NCBI GenBank assembly: GCA_945861815.1
Contig: CAMAVV010000081.1
Coordinates: forward strand, 1 to 7,205
Direction: 5' to 3'
DNA: 7,205 nucleotides
Source of the DNA: Thermoflexus hugenholtzii JAD2
Lineage (GTDB): Bacteria; Chloroflexota; Dehalococcoidia; SHYB01
Positions 5,366 to 7,205 of this stretch are shown piece by piece; the first letter of the stretch is position 1, and every line of letters begins with the position of its first letter. A program made the position numbers and the translations under genes. Under the pieces are notes generated by a model. It saw only the letters and a program-made list of their open reading frames with translations, was not told the origin of the DNA and made no database searches.

Positions 5366-6640
5366 ATGAGCGCCCGGATTCCCACCGACAAAGAGCTCGA
5401 TGCCATCCTGAACCGTGGCGTCGCTGACATTATTTCACGGGATGAGTTCACGCGCCTGCTGAAGGCGGGCAAGCCCCTGCGCCTTAAACAGGGCTTCGAT
5501 CCAACCAGGCCAGACCTCCACTTGGGACACGTCGTCGGGCTACGCAAGCTGCGCCAGATGCAAGAGCTTGGCCACCAGGTTGTGCTCATCGTTGGCGATT
5601 GGACGGCGCAGATCGGCGACCCGAGCGGACGCTCGGAGATGCGGACGATGCTCTCGGCAGAAGAGGTCGCGGAGAATGCCGAGACCTACCTGCACCAGTT
5701 CTTCAAAATCGTCGACCCGAAGAAGACAGAGGTCCGGCGGCAGACAGAGTGGTTCGACAAGTTTAATCTCAAAGACGTCATCCACCTGACGCGCATGTTC
5801 ACCGTGGCGCAATTGCTGAAGCGCGATGATTTTGCCAAACGCTACGACACCGAACAACCCATCGCCATCACCGAACTCCTCTATCCCCTCTTGCAGGCCT
5901 ATGACTCGGTCATGGTCCATGCCGATGTTGAGTTCGGCGGCACCGACCAGCGCTTCAACAATCTCCTGGGGCGCGAGCTCCAAGAGATCTCAGGCCAGCG
6001 CCCGCAGCAGGTCTTCCTCGTCCCCATCCTTGTCGGCACCGATGGCACCCAGAAGATGAGCAAGAGCCTGGGCAACTACATCGCGGTGAACGATACGCCG
6101 AACGATATGTACGGCAAGGTCATGTCGATCCCCGATAAGCTCATCGTGAGCTACTTCGAGCTGCTGACCGATGTGCCTGAAACAGAGCTTGCCGTGTACC
6201 GTATGCAGATCGAGTCCGCGTCGGCGAACCCGATGGGAATCAAAAAGCGTCTCGCGTCCCTCATCGTGGAGCAGTTCCACGGCAAAACGGGAGCGGCGCA
6301 CAGCGCAGAGCACTTCGAGCGGACGGTGCAGCACAAAGAGCGCCCGGCGGATATGCCAACGATTGCGCTACCCTTCGCGGGCCAGGCCGCTTCCGCCAAC
6401 CTCGACCTCATCGCCAAGCGAACGGCAGACGGCGCGGAAATCAATATCGCTAAGCTGCTGCATCGCGCCGGGCTGGCCCCAAGCGCCACCGAAGGGCGGC
6501 GGCTTATTCAGCAAGGCTCCGTGAAGATCGACGGGCGCAAGCTGGAGGCGAGCGAACAGTCCGTGGTGCTGAGGGCAAATGCCGTCGTGCAGGTCGGCAG
6601 CAGGCGATTTGTAAAAGTTATCCCAGAGCCTCCCAAGTAG
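5366..6640 (+). CDS. tyrS: Tyrosyl-tRNA synthetase
   Basis: Charges tRNA-Tyr with tyrosine using ATP. The 424-residue class I synthetase is of the TyrZ-like (type 2) group. The HIGH motif appears as HLGH (52-55) within QGFDPTRPDLHLGH. Other blocks are GDWTAQIGDPSG (78-89), the tyrosine-pocket segment YPLLQAYDSV (173-182), FGGTDQRFN (190-198) and KMSKS (230-234). A C-terminal S4 RNA-binding domain spans about 360-420, including AKLLHRAGLAPS and RRLIQQGSVKIDG. All catalytic motifs are intact. ATG 5366 has no clear Shine-Dalgarno, but the N-terminal sequence begins as usual for the family. Its position after DAHP synthase and chorismate mutase is suggestive because it consumes the tyrosine they supply. 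The 127-base gap before it makes shared transcription uncertain. Confidence 0.97.
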   Translation: MSARIPTDKELDAILNRGVADIISRDEFTRLLKAGKPLRLKQGFDPTRPDLHLGHVVGLRKLRQMQELGHQVVLIVGDWTAQIGDPSGRSEMRTMLSAEEVAENAETYLHQFFKIVDPKKTEVRRQTEWFDKFNLKDVIHLTRMFTVAQLLKRDDFAKRYDTEQPIAITELLYPLLQAYDSVMVHADVEFGGTDQRFNNLLGRELQEISGQRPQQVFLVPILVGTDGTQKMSKSLGNYIAVNDTPNDMYGKVMSIPDKLIVSYFELLTDVPETELAVYRMQIESASANPMGIKKRLASLIVEQFHGKTGAAHSAEHFERTVQHKERPADMPTIALPFAGQAASANLDLIAKRTADGAEINIAKLLHRAGLAPSATEGRRLIQQGSVKIDGRKLEASEQSVVLRANAVVQVGSRRFVKVIPEPPK

Positions 6641-6645
6641 CTTTC

Positions 6646-6662
6646 CTTCTGTCCGACAGAAG
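6646..6662 (+). terminator. Hairpin after tyrS, possible terminator lacking a U-tract
   Basis: CTTCTGT (6646-6652) pairs perfectly with ACAGAAG (6656-6662) around a CCG loop, 5 bases after the tyrS stop codon. The position suits a 3'-end structure, but the next bases are CGGCCTTGG rather than a T-run. It may stabilise the mRNA end or slow polymerase rather than act as a full intrinsic terminator. Confidence 0.35.
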
Positions 6663-6667
6663 CGGCC

Positions 6668-6698
6668 TTGGCTATGAGGCGTCATATTGTGGTAAAAT
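6668..6698 (+). promoter_or_regulatory. Probable promoter of the class V aminotransferase
   Basis: A good -10 candidate TAAAAT lies at 6693-6698. A weak -35 candidate TTGGCT lies at 6668-6673 with a long 19-base spacer. The surrounding bases are noticeably more AT-rich than the genes. Transcription would begin near 6705, giving a short leader of about 28 bases with the ribosome site inside it. The -10 is more convincing than the -35. Confidence 0.45.
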
Positions 6699-6719
6699 TC
6701 ACAAGCACACTGTACCCCT

Positions 6720-6724
6720 AGGAG
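6720..6724 (+). promoter_or_regulatory. Shine-Dalgarno for the GTG-started aminotransferase
   Basis: AGGAG at 6720-6724 is 8 bases before GTG 6733. This is the only well-placed site, and it decides the GTG start over the later in-frame ATG at 6799, which would remove the conserved RIPGPTPVP N-terminus. Confidence 0.8.
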
Positions 6725-6732
6725 TTTCTTCC

Positions 6733-7205
6733 GTGAACCTTCGTATTCCCGGCCCAACGCCAGTCCCCGACCAGGTGCTCAAGGCCGTCGGCCGGCAGAT
6801 GATCAACCATCGCGGCCCTGAGTTCCAGGCGATGCAGCAAAAGATTACCGAAGGCCTGAAAAAGGTCTTCATGACAAAGAATGACGTCGTCATCCTTACG
6901 TCCTCCGGCACAGGCGGCCTTGAAGCTGCGATGGCGAACACCCTCTCGCCGGGGGAGCGCACCGTCATCATTTCCATCGGTGAGTTTGGGGAGCGCCTTG
7001 TCAAGATCGCCAAGGCCTATGGCGCAGATGTCGTGCCCATCTCCTTCGCATACGGCACCGCCGCCGACCCGGACAAGGTGCGGCAAGTCCTCAAAAATGA
7101 GCCAAAAGTAGAGACTGTCTTCCTGACGCACAACGAGACCTCCACCGGCGTCACGAACGACTTGCAATCCCTCGCCAAAGTCATCAAGGGCGAGTTCAAC
7201 AAAAC
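6733..7205 (+). CDS. Class V aminotransferase, alanine/serine-glyoxylate type (3'-partial)
   Basis: A pyridoxal-phosphate aminotransferase of the alanine-glyoxylate / serine-pyruvate family. The first 157 residues are visible, of roughly 360-390 usual for the family. Conserved blocks are the N-terminal RIPGPTPVP (4-12), HRGPEF (26-31), the cofactor-phosphate loop SGTGGLEA (58-65), LSPGE (71-75), GEFGER (83-88) and HNETSTGV (133-140). The cofactor-binding lysine lies beyond the window. It starts with GTG, supported by a good ribosome site and by the conserved N-terminus beginning at once. It appears to have its own promoter. In some anaerobic bacteria and archaea, such enzymes sit beside serA and take part in serine synthesis; the next gene would show whether that holds here. 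Amino-donor specificity cannot be read from the sequence. Confidence 0.93.
   Translation, partial: MNLRIPGPTPVPDQVLKAVGRQMINHRGPEFQAMQQKITEGLKKVFMTKNDVVILTSSGTGGLEAAMANTLSPGERTVIISIGEFGERLVKIAKAYGADVVPISFAYGTAADPDKVRQVLKNEPKVETVFLTHNETSTGVTNDLQSLAKVIKGEFNK

Overview
The window is GC-rich bacterial chromosomal DNA with every gene on the + strand and short intergenic gaps. Nothing in it looks mobile (no transposase, integrase, tRNA or CRISPR array). The set of genes (Thermotoga-like type I-beta DAHP synthase, AroH-type chorismate mutase, RibF with a Gly-rich variant loop, type-2 TyrS with an S4 domain, class V aminotransferase) and the codon bias fit a Chloroflexota / Dehalococcoidia-like organism. 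That taxonomic guess is an inference from protein style and gene order and is only moderately supported.

Layout. (1) 2-1012: a zinc-dependent medium-chain alcohol dehydrogenase, cut at its N-terminus by the window edge. (2) 1013-1250: a regulatory intergenic region with an extended -10 promoter, an 18-codon leader ORF rich in Phe and Tyr codons, and a set of mutually exclusive RNA stems ending in an intrinsic terminator. I read this as a classical ribosome-mediated transcription attenuator. (3) 1251-4275: four closely spaced genes, namely a CPBP-family membrane protease, trpA, a chorismate mutase (aroH type) and DAHP synthase (aroF type). (4) 4306-5238: ribF. (5) 5239-5365: a 127-base gap with a 54-base palindromic repeat that can fold as a three-way junction. 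(6) 5366-6640: tyrS. (7) 6641-6732: a short gap with a hairpin and a probable promoter. (8) From 6733: a GTG-initiated class V (alanine/serine-glyoxylate type) aminotransferase running off the right edge.

How the genes fit together. DAHP synthase commits carbon to the shikimate pathway, chorismate mutase diverts chorismate to prephenate (Phe and Tyr), TrpA makes indole for tryptophan, and TyrS charges tRNA-Tyr. An attenuator reading Phe/Tyr supply at the head of this cluster is logical: scarcity of charged tRNA-Phe or tRNA-Tyr would stall the leader ribosome, form the antiterminator and let transcription reach aroH and aroF. The odd members are the membrane protease, which is the first gene after the attenuator, and trpA, which appears here without trpB.

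The most noteworthy element is the attenuator at about 1075-1217. The leader peptide, the three competing stems and the terminator are all visible directly in the sequence. Its regulatory behaviour is inferred.
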